Below, piece by piece: positions 1 through 8,990 of a stretch of DNA of 57,278 bases. This DNA is from an uncultured Eubacteriales bacterium. Lineage in GTDB: Bacteria > Bacillota > Clostridia > Christensenellales > Aristaeellaceae. The notes below the pieces were generated by a model that saw only the letters and a list, made by a program, of their open reading frames with translations, did not search any database and was not told the DNA's origin. How positions within the stretch are numbered: the stretch's first letter is position 1; each line of letters opens with the position of its first letter. The position numbers were made by a program, and so were the translations under genes. The stretch lies in contig CACYZW010000043.1 in the NCBI GenBank assembly GCA_902778995.1, forward strand, positions 1 through 57,278. The letters are read 5' to 3'.

Positions 1-146
1 TAGAATAAACACTTATGGTGTATCTGATTTGCAGGATCGCACCGACTATTATTCATGGTGTACCTACAGCGGGGGATGCCGATTTAGAAACACACTCTAG
101 ATATGGATATTTATCGGTAGATGCCAAACCACAAGCGGGAAAGCGC
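1..146. other. Left edge, no gene recognised
   Basis: This AT-richer stretch precedes the interrupted adhesin gene. An open frame runs through it from base 15 but shows no protein-like composition, and the credible start of the next gene is the ATG at 147 behind a purine-rich GCGGGAAAG. I see no clear promoter, RNA gene or terminator here. Confidence 0.4.
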
Positions 147-486
147 ATGAAGCGGAACGCACGGAGGCTGTTGGCGCTGGTGACAGGGCTGGCGCTGCTG
201 GTGTCGCTGTTCGCGGTGGCAGAGGACGGTGGGCAGGAGGCCGTCGACCTGGGCGTCGATATCGTCATCGACGCAGGAACCGGCACTGCCGACGGGATCG
301 TCACTGACGGTGGGATCATTGTAGAGAACGAGGCAGGCGAGCTGGAGATCGAGCCGGAGGGGGTAGCGACCCCCCGGGGACGGCGGGGATCTGGACCTGG
401 ACCTGGGCCTGAACGGCACCGGCCTGGAGAGCAACGCGGAACCACTGGCTCCGGCGATCGACAAAGCTGCGTCGGACGAGGAATAG
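147..486 (+). pseudogene. 5' part of surface adhesin gene (signal peptide), out of frame with the rest
   Basis: The ATG at 147 begins a basic, hydrophobic leader (MKRNARRLLALVTGLALLV...) typical of a secreted protein. After about 75 codons the protein-like sequence moves to another frame. A run of six C at 370-375 lies at the switch; removing one C joins an acidic stretch (GDGGDLDLDLGLNGTG) to the downstream gene. That joined frame then meets a TAG at 484-486, just before WEDWYNNRF. The gene at 634-3732 therefore appears cut off from its signal peptide by one frameshift and one stop. Possible explanations are sequencing error, slippage-based phase variation at the C run, or real decay. The stop codon argues against a frameshift error alone. 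Confidence 0.6.
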
Positions 487-633
487 TGGGAGGATTGGTA
501 CAACAACAGATTTCTTCCCGATAAGCCGGGCAACTACTCGCTGCCCTATGGAGCGTACCTGGATAGTACATGGGAAGCGCCCCAGGGCACGACGAAGCTG
601 AAGATTTGCAAAGAGGAACTCCATGGTCCCGAA

Positions 634-3600
634 TTGCAGACGTACGAAATCATGCGCGTGCCAAAAGGCGCGACGGTGGAGATCATCGGCGATCCGTACT
701 GCGCGATTCGGAACGATACGGTCGGCATTCGGGTTGAAGGCGGCACCTTCAGGGCAACCAACTGCAGGTTCAAGTGCGAAGACGTCTCCGTGGTCGTATC
801 CAATGGTGGCACGTTCATCATGGACGGCGGCAAGGTCACCGGGGGAGAAAAACCAAATCAGGGCGTCAAGGTAGAAGGCGGCAGCTTCACGATGAGATCC
901 GGTGAGATCAGCGGCCTTAAAACCGGCGTGCATGTGTCCAACGGCGGCAGCTTCAACCTGGAAGGCGGCACGATCACCGGCAACAAAAGTGATGACAGAA
1001 ACAGCAGCGGCGTCTACGTGGCCAAAGGCGGCAGCTTCACCATGGACGGCGGCACGATCACAAACAACGGAGGCAACAATATTTTGTATGGCGCCGGCGT
1101 CTGCGTGGCCGAGGGCGGCATGTTCACCATGGAGAACGGCACGATCACCGGCAATACCGCAGCTGAAGGCAGCGCCGTGTTCGCGGGAGGCACCGCCAAT
1201 ATCAAGGATGGCACGATCACCGGCAACAGGGCAGCCCGTGGCACCGCGTACGTGCCCGAGGGCGGCACGCTCAACATATCCGGCAGCATGTTCCAGGAAA
1301 ACAGCGATGGCCTGTACAGCTATACCGGTGGCGTAATCAACCTGTCCGGCGGCAGGATTGTCAAAAACAGCGGCATCGGCATCCTCTCCCGGGGCACGCT
1401 CAACCTGTCCGGCCAGGTGGAAATCCGGCAGAACGGCAAGGGCATCGTTCTCTATCAACCGGATAACAACATCAACATCGTGGGCAAGCTGGACAACAGC
1501 TATCCCATCGGCGTTTCCTACGCAGAGGACAGCCTCGGCGAAGGCGTTGCCTCGGTGTTTACCAGCGGCCTCAGCGGCCATGGCTCGGTAAAACAGTTCA
1601 AGAGCGAGCAGGGCGGCGATTACACCGTCCTGGAGTATACGCCTGGCGGGGAGCCTCCCGCGGGCGAGGCGGTGCTGGGCGAACCGGTGACGATCACCTA
1701 TGATCCCAACGGGAGCACGGGCACGAAAAAGGTGCAGGAGGCGGCGAAGGGCATGCCCTGGGCGCTGATCGCCAACCCGTTCACCCGGCGCGGCTATACC
1801 TTCGCGAGCTGGAACACACGGGCGGACGGCGGCGGCGAGACCTATGCCGAGGGGGCCATGTTGAAGGCGTTGTCACCCGTCACCTTATACGCCCAGTGGC
1901 AGCCCAACGCGGTCAAGGTCTACTGGCCCGAGGACGTGATCTACGCTGGCGTGGCCATGCGGCCCGGGCCGGTGGCGATGGACAGGAACACCCGGAAGAA
2001 GCTGGTGAAGGGCACGGACTACACCGTGGCGTACAAAAACAACGTCAATGTCGGCACGGCTTACGTCACGGTCACCTTCATGGGCGATTACGGGGCCTCC
2101 AAGCCAAAGAATGGAATATTCCGGATCACCCCCAGGCCCATCACCGTCACCGCCGAGAACAAGATCAAGCTGGTGGGCCAAAAGGATCCCAAGCTGACCT
2201 ATGAGGTCGTCGGGCTGTTGGGCAGCGACAAGCTGACCGGCAGTCTGGAACGCAAGGCGGGCGAGGCGCCCGGCGAATACCCCATCACCCAGGGCACGCT
2301 TACGGCGGGGGACAACTACAGCATAAAGTTCGTCGGCGCAAAGCTGACCATCGTCGCAAGGCCGATGCCGAAGCCGACGCCGACACCGACACCGACACCG
2401 AAGCCGACACCGAAGCCGACGCCGAAGCCGACACCGAAGCCGTCGCCGAAGCCGACACCGACACCGAAGCCGTCGCCGACGCCGACCACCAAACCCACGG
2501 CGACGCCGAGGCCAACCGATAGACCGACGCCAAAACCCACGGCAAAGCCGACCGCAAAGCCCACAGCAAAGCCTACGGCGAAACCCACGGCGAAGCCCAC
2601 GCCGAAGCCGACCGCAAAGCCCACAGCAAAACCCACGGCTAAACCTACCGCAAAGCCTACGGCGAAGCCCACGCCGAAGCCGACCGCAAAGCCCACGACA
2701 AAACCCACGGCGAAACCTACCGCAAAGCCCACGCCGAAGCCGACCGCAAAGCCCACGACAAAACCCACGGCGAAACCTACCGCAAAGCCCACGCCGAAGC
2801 CGACCGCAAAGCCCACGGCCAGGCCGACTGCGAAGCCCACGATAAAGCCGACCGCGAAACCCACGGCGAAGCCCACAGTCTCGCCGAAGCCGACACAACG
2901 GCCTGTCAATTCTGACGTTACGCTGCTGGCCACCATGAAGGCGTCCGGTAAAACAGGTATGAAGCTTTCCTGGACGAAGGTTAAGAACGCCGATGGCTAT
3001 GACATTTTCTTCAGAAGATGTGGCACAGGTGATTATCCGCTGATTGCCTCCGTCAAGAGCAGCGCACCGCGCAGCTACAAGGTCACCGGGCTGAAAAAGA
3101 CCACGGCATATAAAGCCCGTGTCAGAGCCTGGAAGAAGGTCAGGGGCACCAAGACCTACATCGGAAAGACCAGCCCCACGGTCCACGCCATCACCGGCGG
3201 GTATTCAAAGTCGACAGCCAATCCGAAGACAGTGACCGTAAAGGCGTCCAGGGTAAAGCTGACGATTGGCAAGAGCAGTAAGATCAGGGCCAGCGTAAAG
3301 GGTGTGAAATCCGGAAGACGGGTGCTCGCCCATGTCAATGTGCTGCGCTACTACAGCAGCAACCGCAATGTGGCGACAGTATCCTCAGAGGGCAAGATCA
3401 GGGCTACCGGCGCTGGAAGCTGCAATATCCATGTTCTCGCCAACAACGGCGTCCGCGCCACCGTCAGGGTGACGGTCATTGACGGACCGACGAAGATCGC
3501 CTTCAGGAAGGCCAGCTACAGCGTTAAGAAGGGAAAGACGCTGAAGCTGGCAAGCCAGATCAAGCTGACGCCATCGGGCGCAAAGACCACTTATGCCTGG

Positions 3601-3732
3601 AACAGCTCTGACCCGGGCATTGCCACCGTCAGCGGCAAGGGCGTAGTGAAGGGCATGAAGAAGGGAACGGCGACGATCACCGTGACCACCGCCAATGGAA
3701 AAAGCGCCAGGGTGAAAATCAAAGTGAAATAA
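634..3732 (+). CDS. Cell-surface adhesin-like protein: beta-helix, InlB-like repeat, MBG, Lys-Pro-Thr linker, Fn3 and Big2 domains
   Basis: The open frame begins with a TTG at 634, but the true start was probably the signal peptide at 147 (see the 5' fragment). Residues 1-270 are right-handed beta-helix-like repeats of the form [14 protein letters not shown], as in pectate-lyase-like adhesins. Around 355-425 is a Listeria-Bacteroides (InlB-type) repeat ([17 protein letters not shown]...YTFASWNT). An MBG-type domain follows ([23 protein letters not shown]). Then comes a long low-complexity linker of KPTP/KPTA units encoded by about 2365-2900. The C-terminus has a fibronectin-III-like domain ([18 protein letters not shown]) and two Ig-like Big2 domains ([38 protein letters not shown]). 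No LPXTG motif or membrane anchor is visible. The likely role is adhesion or matrix binding outside the cell. As sequenced it lacks an export signal. Confidence 0.75.
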   Translation: MQTYEIMRVPKGATVEIIGDPYCAIRNDTVGIRVEGGTFRATNCRFKCEDVSVVVSNGGTFIMDGGKVTGGEKPNQGVKVEGGSFTMRSGEISGLKTGVHVSNGGSFNLEGGTITGNKSDDRNSSGVYVAKGGSFTMDGGTITNNGGNNILYGAGVCVAEGGMFTMENGTITGNTAAEGSAVFAGGTANIKDGTITGNRAARGTAYVPEGGTLNISGSMFQENSDGLYSYTGGVINLSGGRIVKNSGIGILSRGTLNLSGQVEIRQNGKGIVLYQPDNNINIVGKLDNSYPIGVSYAEDSLGEGVASVFTSGLSGHGSVKQFKSEQGGDYTVLEYTPGGEPPAGEAVLGEPVTITYDPNGSTGTKKVQEAAKGMPWALIANPFTRRGYTFASWNTRADGGGETYAEGAMLKALSPVTLYAQWQPNAVKVYWPEDVIYAGVAMRPGPVAMDRNTRKKLVKGTDYTVAYKNNVNVGTAYVTVTFMGDYGASKPKNGIFRITPRPITVTAENKIKLVGQKDPKLTYEVVGLLGSDKLTGSLERKAGEAPGEYPITQGTLTAGDNYSIKFVGAKLTIVARPMPKPTPTPTPTPKPTPKPTPKPTPKPSPKPTPTPKPSPTPTTKPTATPRPTDRPTPKPTAKPTAKPTAKPTAKPTAKPTPKPTAKPTAKPTAKPTAKPTAKPTPKPTAKPTTKPTAKPTAKPTPKPTAKPTTKPTAKPTAKPTPKPTAKPTARPTAKPTIKPTAKPTAKPTVSPKPTQRPVNSDVTLLATMKASGKTGMKLSWTKVKNADGYDIFFRRCGTGDYPLIASVKSSAPRSYKVTGLKKTTAYKARVRAWKKVRGTKTYIGKTSPTVHAITGGYSKSTANPKTVTVKASRVKLTIGKSSKIRASVKGVKSGRRVLAHVNVLRYYSSNRNVATVSSEGKIRATGAGSCNIHVLANNGVRATVRVTVIDGPTKIAFRKASYSVKKGKTLKLASQIKLTPSGAKTTYAWNSSDPGIATVSGKGVVKGMKKGTATITVTTANGKSARVKIKVK
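2365..2900 (+). repeat. KPTP/KPTA-coding low-complexity repeat
   Basis: Short in-frame units (aagccgacgccg, aaacccacggcg and variants) encode a Lys-Pro-Thr-Ala/Pro linker of roughly 175 residues between the MBG-like and Fn3-like domains. Longer units recur inside it, for example three near-identical blocks at about 2675-2810, as expected from slippage or unequal recombination. It is probably an extended wall-spanning stalk. Confidence 0.8.
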
Positions 3733-3764
3733 GAGGATACGGCTTTACACTATATGCTCAGGCG

Positions 3765-3797
3765 AGGAGGCTGTCTCATTGGGCAGCCTCCTTTTTG
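3765..3797 (+). terminator. Intrinsic terminator after the adhesin gene
   Basis: AGGAGGCTG (3765-3773) pairs with CAGCCTCCT (3784-3792) across a 10-base loop and is followed by a T run. It lies 33 bases past the stop codon. Confidence 0.85.
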
Positions 3798-3931
3798 TGG
3801 TGTGCCGTGACATGGGGACGTTGGCAGCGTGACAGGAGAATCGCCCCCTTGCCACCCAACGCCCCGGTTTCGGGGCATTGTACTTTTATGCGTGACCCGG
3901 GAAAGGATGGCCGACGGCAGAGGCGTCCCCG

Positions 3932-5287
3932 TCACCCGAACTTGCGCTTCTTGATCACCAGATAGCACGCCGTATGGGTCGCAAACGTGATCAGCCAGGA
4001 CACGGGATAGGACAGGTACAGCGTGGTCAGGGTCGGGTCCATTGGGAAGACGGTGATTATCCACACGATGCGCAGCACGCACGCCCCCAGGATCGACACC
4101 ACCATCGGCGTCACCGAGCTGCCCATGCCCCGCAGCAGGCCCACCATGACCTCCATCATGCCGCACAGGAAATAGGTCGGCGCGATGATGTCGGTGCGCA
4201 TGCCCGCCGCCGCGATGACCGCCGGGTCGCTGGTGTAGATTCTGTACAGCCAGCCCCGGCACAGCATCAAAAAGCCGCCCAGCGCCGCGCCGATGCACAC
4301 CACGGCCAGCAGGGATGCCCGGGCAACCTTCGGTATCCGCTCATAGCGCCCGGCCCCGACGTTTTGCCCGGTAAAGGTGATCGCCCCCTGGTGGATGCTG
4401 TTCATGGCCACGTAGATATACCCTTCCAGGTTGCTGGCCGTGGTGTTGCCCGCCACGACGCTCTTGCCGAAGCTGTTGACCGTGGATTGGATCAGCACGT
4501 TGGAAAAGGAAAACACCATGCCCTGCAGCCCCGCGGGAAGCCCGACCTTTGCGATGCGCCACACCTTGTCGGCGTGCAGCCGGATGCGGCGAAGGTCCAG
4601 ATGGATGGCTCCGTCGGTTCGAATCAGGCACAGCGTCACCAGCGCGGCGGAGACGGCCTGGGCGATGATCGTGGCCAGCGCCACGCCGGAGACGCCCATG
4701 TGAAAGACGATGACAAACAGCAAATTCAACGCGACATTGACCACGCCCGCCACGGTCAGGTAGCTCAGCGGACGGCGGGTGTCGCCGATGGCGCGAAGTA
4801 TCGCCGCGCCGAAGTTGTACAGCATATTGGCGGGCATGCCCAGAAAATAGATGCGCATGTAATCGGTGGCCAGCGGCAGTACCTCGGCCGGGGTGCTCAT
4901 CAGGCTAAGAAAGACGCCCGCCATGAAGAAGCCCACGACGCCCACGCAGACGCCGCCCGCCAGGCTCAGCGCAATGGCAGTGTGCACGGCCTCTGTGGTC
5001 TGGCGATAGTCACCCGCGCCACAGCATTGGGCCACCACTACGTTTGCGCCCACGGAAAGCCCCAGGAACAGGTTGACCAGCAGGTTGATCAGCGCGGCGG
5101 GGGTGCCCACCGCCGCCAGCGCCGCGTCGCCCTCAAAGCGCCCCACAACGATCACGTCGGCGGCGTTGAACGTCAGCTGGAGCATGCTGGACAGCATCAG
5201 CGGCAGCGCAAAGCTCAACAGCCTCGGCAATACCGGCCCGTTCAGCATGTCTATGTCATAGCGCCTCTGGCGCAGTCGCAGGTTCAT
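3932..5287 (-). CDS. MATE family multidrug/sodium efflux transporter
   Basis: This 451-residue polytopic membrane protein has the MATE fold: an N-terminal half starting MLNGPVLPRLLSFALPLMLSSMLQLTFNAADVIVVGRF and repeated hydrophobic segments, about 12 in all. It probably exports cationic drugs or metabolites using a Na+ or H+ gradient; the substrate cannot be told from sequence. An in-frame GTG lies two codons upstream, but the ATG at 5287 is better spaced from the AAAGGGG ribosome binding site, so I use it. The gene is divergent from mrp and shares its 160-bp promoter region. It is unrelated in context to the second MATE gene at 47285-48628. Confidence 0.9.
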   Translation of the reverse strand: MNLRLRQRRYDIDMLNGPVLPRLLSFALPLMLSSMLQLTFNAADVIVVGRFEGDAALAAVGTPAALINLLVNLFLGLSVGANVVVAQCCGAGDYRQTTEAVHTAIALSLAGGVCVGVVGFFMAGVFLSLMSTPAEVLPLATDYMRIYFLGMPANMLYNFGAAILRAIGDTRRPLSYLTVAGVVNVALNLLFVIVFHMGVSGVALATIIAQAVSAALVTLCLIRTDGAIHLDLRRIRLHADKVWRIAKVGLPAGLQGMVFSFSNVLIQSTVNSFGKSVVAGNTTASNLEGYIYVAMNSIHQGAITFTGQNVGAGRYERIPKVARASLLAVVCIGAALGGFLMLCRGWLYRIYTSDPAVIAAAGMRTDIIAPTYFLCGMMEVMVGLLRGMGSSVTPMVVSILGACVLRIVWIITVFPMDPTLTTLYLSYPVSWLITFATHTACYLVIKKRKFG

Positions 5288-5323
5288 ACGCACACCCCTT
5301 TGCCGCCCGAATCAGCGAGGGCC

Positions 5324-5352
5324 ATTATACCACGCATTTACTGGGGTTGCAA
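5324..5352 (-). promoter_or_regulatory. Sigma-A-type promoter for the MATE gene
   Basis: On the minus strand, TTGCAA (5347-5352) and TATAAT (5324-5329) are separated by 17 bases. The box lies about 37 bases upstream of the MATE start codon and back-to-back with the mrp promoter. Confidence 0.75.
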
Positions 5353-5381
5353 CGCTTTGCAATGGAGTTTGCAGTAAACAC

Positions 5382-5410
5382 TTGACGAATGCCGTCATCT
5401 GCGCTATGAT
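5382..5410 (+). promoter_or_regulatory. Sigma-A-type promoter for mrp-nudix
   Basis: TTGACG (5382-5387) and TATGAT (5405-5410) have exactly 17 bases between them. The predicted start of transcription is about 30 bases before the mrp ATG. Confidence 0.8.
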
Positions 5411-5447
5411 TAATACATTACTATCTGCAAATTGGAGATGTTTACCC

Positions 5448-6278
5448 ATGAGTGAGAACTGCAATCACGACTGCAACAACTGCTCCGCCAACTGCGAAAG
5501 CAGAGAAGGCGGCGCGCCCGACTTCGCGGCCCCGGCCAACGCCAACAGCCATGTGAAGAAGGTCATCGGCGTGGTCAGCGGCAAAGGCGGGGTCGGCAAA
5601 TCCCTTGTCACCTGCCTGATGAGCGCGCTGATGCGCCGGCGCGGCCACAGCGTGGCCATCCTGGACGCCGACATCACCGGCCCCTCCATCCCCCGCGCCT
5701 TCGGCGTACACACCCGGCTTGTGGCCTCCGAGGAGGGCATATTCCCCGCCGTCAGCGCCACGGGCATCAAGATGGTATCGCTGAACCTGCTGCTGGACAA
5801 CGAGACCGACCCCGTGGTGTGGCGCGGCCCCATCATCGCCGGAACCGTCAAGCAGTTCTGGAGCGACGTGATGTGGGAGGATGTCGATTTCATGTTCGTC
5901 GACATGCCTCCGGGAACCGGCGACGTGCCGCTGACGGTGTTCCAGTCGCTGCCCCTGGACGGCATACTGGTCGTTTCCTCTCCCCAGGAGCTGGTGGGCA
6001 TGATCGTCGAAAAGGCCGCGAACATGGCGGCCATGATGAACATACCCGTGCTGGGCATCGTCGAGAACATGTCCTACTTCAAGTGCGACCAGTGCGGCAA
6101 GGAGCACCACATATTTGGCGAGAGCCATGTGGAGGAAATCGCCGCCCGCAGGGGCATCCACAACGTCGTCCGCATGCCCATCGACCCGACTATCGCCGCA
6201 GCCTGCGACAGCGGCAGCATAGAAATGCTGGAGGCCCCCTGGCTGGAGGCGCTGGCCACCGCGCTGGAAGCGGACTGA
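5448..6278 (+). CDS. Mrp/NBP35 family ATP-binding iron-sulfur carrier protein
   Basis: This P-loop ATPase of 276 residues belongs to the Mrp/ApbC/NBP35 group, which bind and pass on iron-sulfur clusters in the cytoplasm. A Cys-rich N-terminus (CNHDCNNCSANC) precedes the deviant Walker A motif GVVSGKGGVGKS at about residues 40-51. A DMPPGTGD motif, typical of the family, is near residue 150. A C-terminal CDQC pair (FKCDQCGKEHHIFGE) supplies the likely cluster ligands. The ATG at 5448 is chosen over an upstream in-frame start because GGAG lies at 5434-5437 and the protein then begins with the Cys-rich region. The Nudix gene follows after 30 bases, so the two are probably co-transcribed. Confidence 0.92.
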   Translation: MSENCNHDCNNCSANCESREGGAPDFAAPANANSHVKKVIGVVSGKGGVGKSLVTCLMSALMRRRGHSVAILDADITGPSIPRAFGVHTRLVASEEGIFPAVSATGIKMVSLNLLLDNETDPVVWRGPIIAGTVKQFWSDVMWEDVDFMFVDMPPGTGDVPLTVFQSLPLDGILVVSSPQELVGMIVEKAANMAAMMNIPVLGIVENMSYFKCDQCGKEHHIFGESHVEEIAARRGIHNVVRMPIDPTIAAACDSGSIEMLEAPWLEALATALEAD

Positions 6279-6308
6279 ACCGTCACAACCTTACAACGGA
6301 GGCTTTTC

Positions 6309-6725
6309 ATGCGATATGAAAAATCCTGCGGCGCTGTGATATTCAGAAGGGACGGGGACTGGAACGTGCTGCTGATCCGCCATGCCAAGGGGCGGCACGT
6401 ATCCTTTCCCAAGGGACATGTGGAGCCCGGTGAAACCGAAAGCCAGACCGCCGAGCGGGAAATTCTGGAGGAAACCGGCCTGAGCGTGCGGGTTGACCGC
6501 CGCTTTCGCGCGGAAAACCGCTACAACATCCGCCCCGACACCCAGAAGCTGGCGGTGATATTCGTCGCGCTGACCGACCAGGCTGAGATCACCCCCCAGC
6601 CCGAGGAAATCGCCGAGGCCTTCTGGCTGCCCGTCGAGGCGGCCGCCGCCCGGCTGACCTATGAACGCGACCGCAAAATCCTGCGGGACGCATTCGCCCA
6701 CATACAAAAGTATCACACGCCTTGA
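6309..6725 (+). CDS. Nudix hydrolase, diadenosine polyphosphate/NTP type
   Basis: The 138-residue single-domain protein has a clear Nudix box, starting GHVEPGETESQTAEREILEE and continuing TG, matching Gx5Ex7REUxEExGU. The opening sequence SCGAVIFRRDGDWNVLLIRHAKG with SFPKGHVE resembles bacterial bis(5'-nucleosyl)-tetraphosphate hydrolases. It probably hydrolyses a nucleoside diphosphate-linked compound in the cytoplasm using Mg2+; the exact substrate is not readable. The start codon has AACGGAGG upstream. It lies 30 bases after mrp in the same direction and ends at a bidirectional terminator. Confidence 0.88.
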   Translation: MRYEKSCGAVIFRRDGDWNVLLIRHAKGRHVSFPKGHVEPGETESQTAEREILEETGLSVRVDRRFRAENRYNIRPDTQKLAVIFVALTDQAEITPQPEEIAEAFWLPVEAAAARLTYERDRKILRDAFAHIQKYHTP

Positions 6726-6741
6726 ACAAAAGGGCCTGAAA

Positions 6742-6769
6742 AAAGCGAACCCCCGGCAGGGTTCGCTTT
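6742..6769. terminator. Bidirectional intrinsic terminator between nudix and L,D-transpeptidase genes
   Basis: An 11-bp stem (AAAGCGAACCC at 6742-6752, GGGTTCGCTTT at 6759-6769) with a 6-base loop has A/T-rich flanks on both sides. It serves two convergent genes. Confidence 0.8.
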
Positions 6770-6783
6770 CTCTGTCCTCCGGT

Positions 6784-8700
6784 TCACGCCGAAGCCTCGT
6801 CCGCCAGCATGAACTGCAAATCCTCGTCCTTCATGTAGCCGGTATGATCCTTGTAGCTGATCAGGCTCCACCCGCCCGAGGTTTCGACGACCATCACCCG
6901 CTTGCCGTTTTTCAGCTGTCCAAGCTCGGTGGCGTCCTCGGAATCCACGTCGTAGACCGACGCAAAGCGCCCGTCCATGGCCAGCACCGTTGCGGGCAGC
7001 ATGACGGAGACCTTTTCGCCCGTTTCCTCCGGCGTCGCCTCCGCTTCGTCCGAAGCAAAGGTCAGGTATTGATTCAGCAGATAGCCGTTTTGGCCCTCCC
7101 ATTCCGCCAGCGTCCACTCGGCACTGCGCAGCAGCACCTTGACCTCCGTTCCGTCGGGCAGCGCCGCCAGCACATTGCTGTCGGTATTTGGCGCTTCCCG
7201 CAGATTCAAGAGCGTGTCCGCGCTTTCGGTATTGACCATCGCATACTCCTCCGGGCCTTCTTCTATCGACCCGCCCGATGCCAGGTATTCCTGAAAATCC
7301 TCCGCCGGAACGGATTCACCCCGGCGATAGCCTTCCTCCGTATGCCCGATGGTATAAACCACTTGACCGTCCTGCGACGTGTAGGTCAGCTCGCAGATAT
7401 CCTGGGGGTAGTAGGTCAAAAAGGCGTTGTACACATAGCCCACGTTGCGACCCCGCTGTACCTTGCTCCAGGCGGGGGCATATTCCAGCGCCACCACCAG
7501 GTCGCCCGGGTTCAGCCGGGTCAGCGCGTCGCTGCCCCCGGAGGCCCGCTCCCTCAGCCGTATGCTCACGTCGCTGATGACCCTGCCCATGTTGAGGTGC
7601 CCGTCGGCAATCTGGACCTGATAGTCCGGGCTCTGGGCAAACAGCTCCTCCACCCTGCCGGCCTCATAATAGAGGGCCTTTTGAACCTCGGGTTCCATCA
7701 CGCCGTCGGTGGGATACCCATAGGCCCCCTGAAAGGCCTTGACGCCCTCCAGCACATCCACGTCGAACACGCCGTCATTTTTCCCGTCATAAAGCTTCAG
7801 CTTCTGCAAACACTGTTGAATGCTGCGCACCACAGGCCCGCTCATGCCCTCCTTGACGGGCACGTTTCGGGCGGTTGGGGCCTTGTCGTCATCCATGAGC
7901 GTCTCCAGAAACCCAGGGCTGGCAACACCGGTTTCCTCCAGCCCCATCAGCCCTTGCGCCTCGCGCACCGCGTTGACGGTACTGCCTCCGTACTTGCCGT
8001 CCAGCTTGCTGTTATAGATACCCAGGTCGCGCAGGCGGGTTTGCAGGTTCAAGACCTCCTTGCCCTCGCTTTTGAACCCCAGATCCTGGTCGTTTTCGGC
8101 ATACCCCAGGTAGGCTTCGTAGGACTGGCCGGTCTCGTTGGTATAGGATTTCGCCAGCAGAAGCGTCCGAAGGTCGCCGTCCCGGTGATGGCCCTGGAAG
8201 ATGCGCACCCGCGTACCCTCCAGACAGCACTTCGCGATGAATTCGGCGTCCTGCCAGCGCAGGCGCACACAGCCGTGGGAGGCAGGGCTTCCCAGCTCTG
8301 CCACGGCGGACTTGCTCACGGTGGCATCCGACTTGCGGCTGCACGGCAGTGAATGGAACAGCACGCCCTTGTAGATGCGGGTGGCATAGCGGGCATAGCA
8401 GCTGTAATAGCTGAAATAGTACCATTCCTGCCGCTCAAAATCCTCCGTAACGGGCGGCAGGTAGTAGGTGCCCAGCGGGGTGGATTCGTTCAGCCCAGTG
8501 GAGCAGAGCATCTGTCGAACCACCGACTTCGAGACGGTGCTGTAGATGGTGACGATCTGGTTGTCGACGTCCACCTCGATGTAATAGGGCATATTGTATT
8601 TATCCGCCAGGGCGTCGAAAGCCGGGTTCGCCGCCGCAAACAGCAGCAACGCCATCCCCAGGGCGAGTATTCGGCGTATCATCATCCCATTCAACCCCAT
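6784..8700 (-). CDS. Secreted L,D-transpeptidase (YkuD) with peptidoglycan-binding and SH3 domains
   Basis: This 638-residue exported enzyme probably forms or remodels L,D peptide cross-links in peptidoglycan. A signal peptide covers residues 6-31. The YkuD domain spans roughly 38-168, with the HSLP histidine near 116 and the catalytic motif SHGCVRLRW, where Cys144 is the nucleophile. Two PG_binding_1-like segments follow at about 215-265 and 292-350 (each with the LQxxLxxLxxY pattern). Three SH3-like modules lie at about 370-430, 500-560 and 575-635 (LNLREAPNTDSNVLAALPDG). The first ATG at 8700 has no good ribosome binding site; the ATG at 8685 is a credible alternative, since it would keep the whole signal peptide. 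It is a paralogue of the gene at 8985-10883. Confidence 0.9.
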   Translation of the reverse strand: MGLNGMMIRRILALGMALLLFAAANPAFDALADKYNMPYYIEVDVDNQIVTIYSTVSKSVVRQMLCSTGLNESTPLGTYYLPPVTEDFERQEWYYFSYYSCYARYATRIYKGVLFHSLPCSRKSDATVSKSAVAELGSPASHGCVRLRWQDAEFIAKCCLEGTRVRIFQGHHRDGDLRTLLLAKSYTNETGQSYEAYLGYAENDQDLGFKSEGKEVLNLQTRLRDLGIYNSKLDGKYGGSTVNAVREAQGLMGLEETGVASPGFLETLMDDDKAPTARNVPVKEGMSGPVVRSIQQCLQKLKLYDGKNDGVFDVDVLEGVKAFQGAYGYPTDGVMEPEVQKALYYEAGRVEELFAQSPDYQVQIADGHLNMGRVISDVSIRLRERASGGSDALTRLNPGDLVVALEYAPAWSKVQRGRNVGYVYNAFLTYYPQDICELTYTSQDGQVVYTIGHTEEGYRRGESVPAEDFQEYLASGGSIEEGPEEYAMVNTESADTLLNLREAPNTDSNVLAALPDGTEVKVLLRSAEWTLAEWEGQNGYLLNQYLTFASDEAEATPEETGEKVSVMLPATVLAMDGRFASVYDVDSEDATELGQLKNGKRVMVVETSGGWSLISYKDHTGYMKDEDLQFMLADEASA

Positions 8701-8720
8701 AATTATAATCCGTTGGTATA

Positions 8721-8749
8721 ATTATACCACAGAATTAATTTTTTTGCAA
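8721..8749 (-). promoter_or_regulatory. Promoter of the first L,D-transpeptidase gene
   Basis: Minus-strand TTGCAA (8744-8749), 17 bases, then TATAAT (8721-8726). Predicted transcription starts near 8714, only about 14 bases before the ATG at 8700 and 29 before the ATG at 8685. This favours the later start. Confidence 0.75.
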
Positions 8750-8754
8750 CGGCG

Positions 8755-8990
8755 CGTGTTCAGCCACCCACGGCAAACGCACGAATTACGAATTTGGTTG
8801 GAGCATTGCACAAACATTATGATTTCCACCCATTTCAATCACATGTACCGGCTTTGCCGGTGCATGTGGATTCCCACAAAGATGCGCTTGACCGCCCGAC
8901 CGGGAATCAATACCTGCCAGTTCTTCTCGCGAAAAATCCTCAGATTTTTCGCGACAGGCTCACGCATTCATGCGTGAGCCGTGTTCAGCC
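8755..8990. repeat. Hairpin-rich intergenic segment flanked by an 11-bp direct repeat
   Basis: The 11-mer CGTGTTCAGCC occurs at 8755-8765 and again at 8980-8990, where it overlaps the stop codon of the second transpeptidase gene. The roughly 214 bases between hold a CACATG...CATGTG hairpin near 8840-8872, a 12-bp stem of TCGCGAAAAATC (8927-8938 with 8943-8954) and a 10-bp stem of GGCTCACGCA (8957-8966 with 8971-8980). No open frame of note lies inside. The segment could be a small non-autonomous element, and the stems may end transcription of the upstream gene. Confidence 0.5.

Noticed and set aside
2316-2936. Minus-strand open frame of Gly-Phe-Ala-Val repeats
   Set aside because: It is the antisense reading of the KPTA linker of the adhesin.
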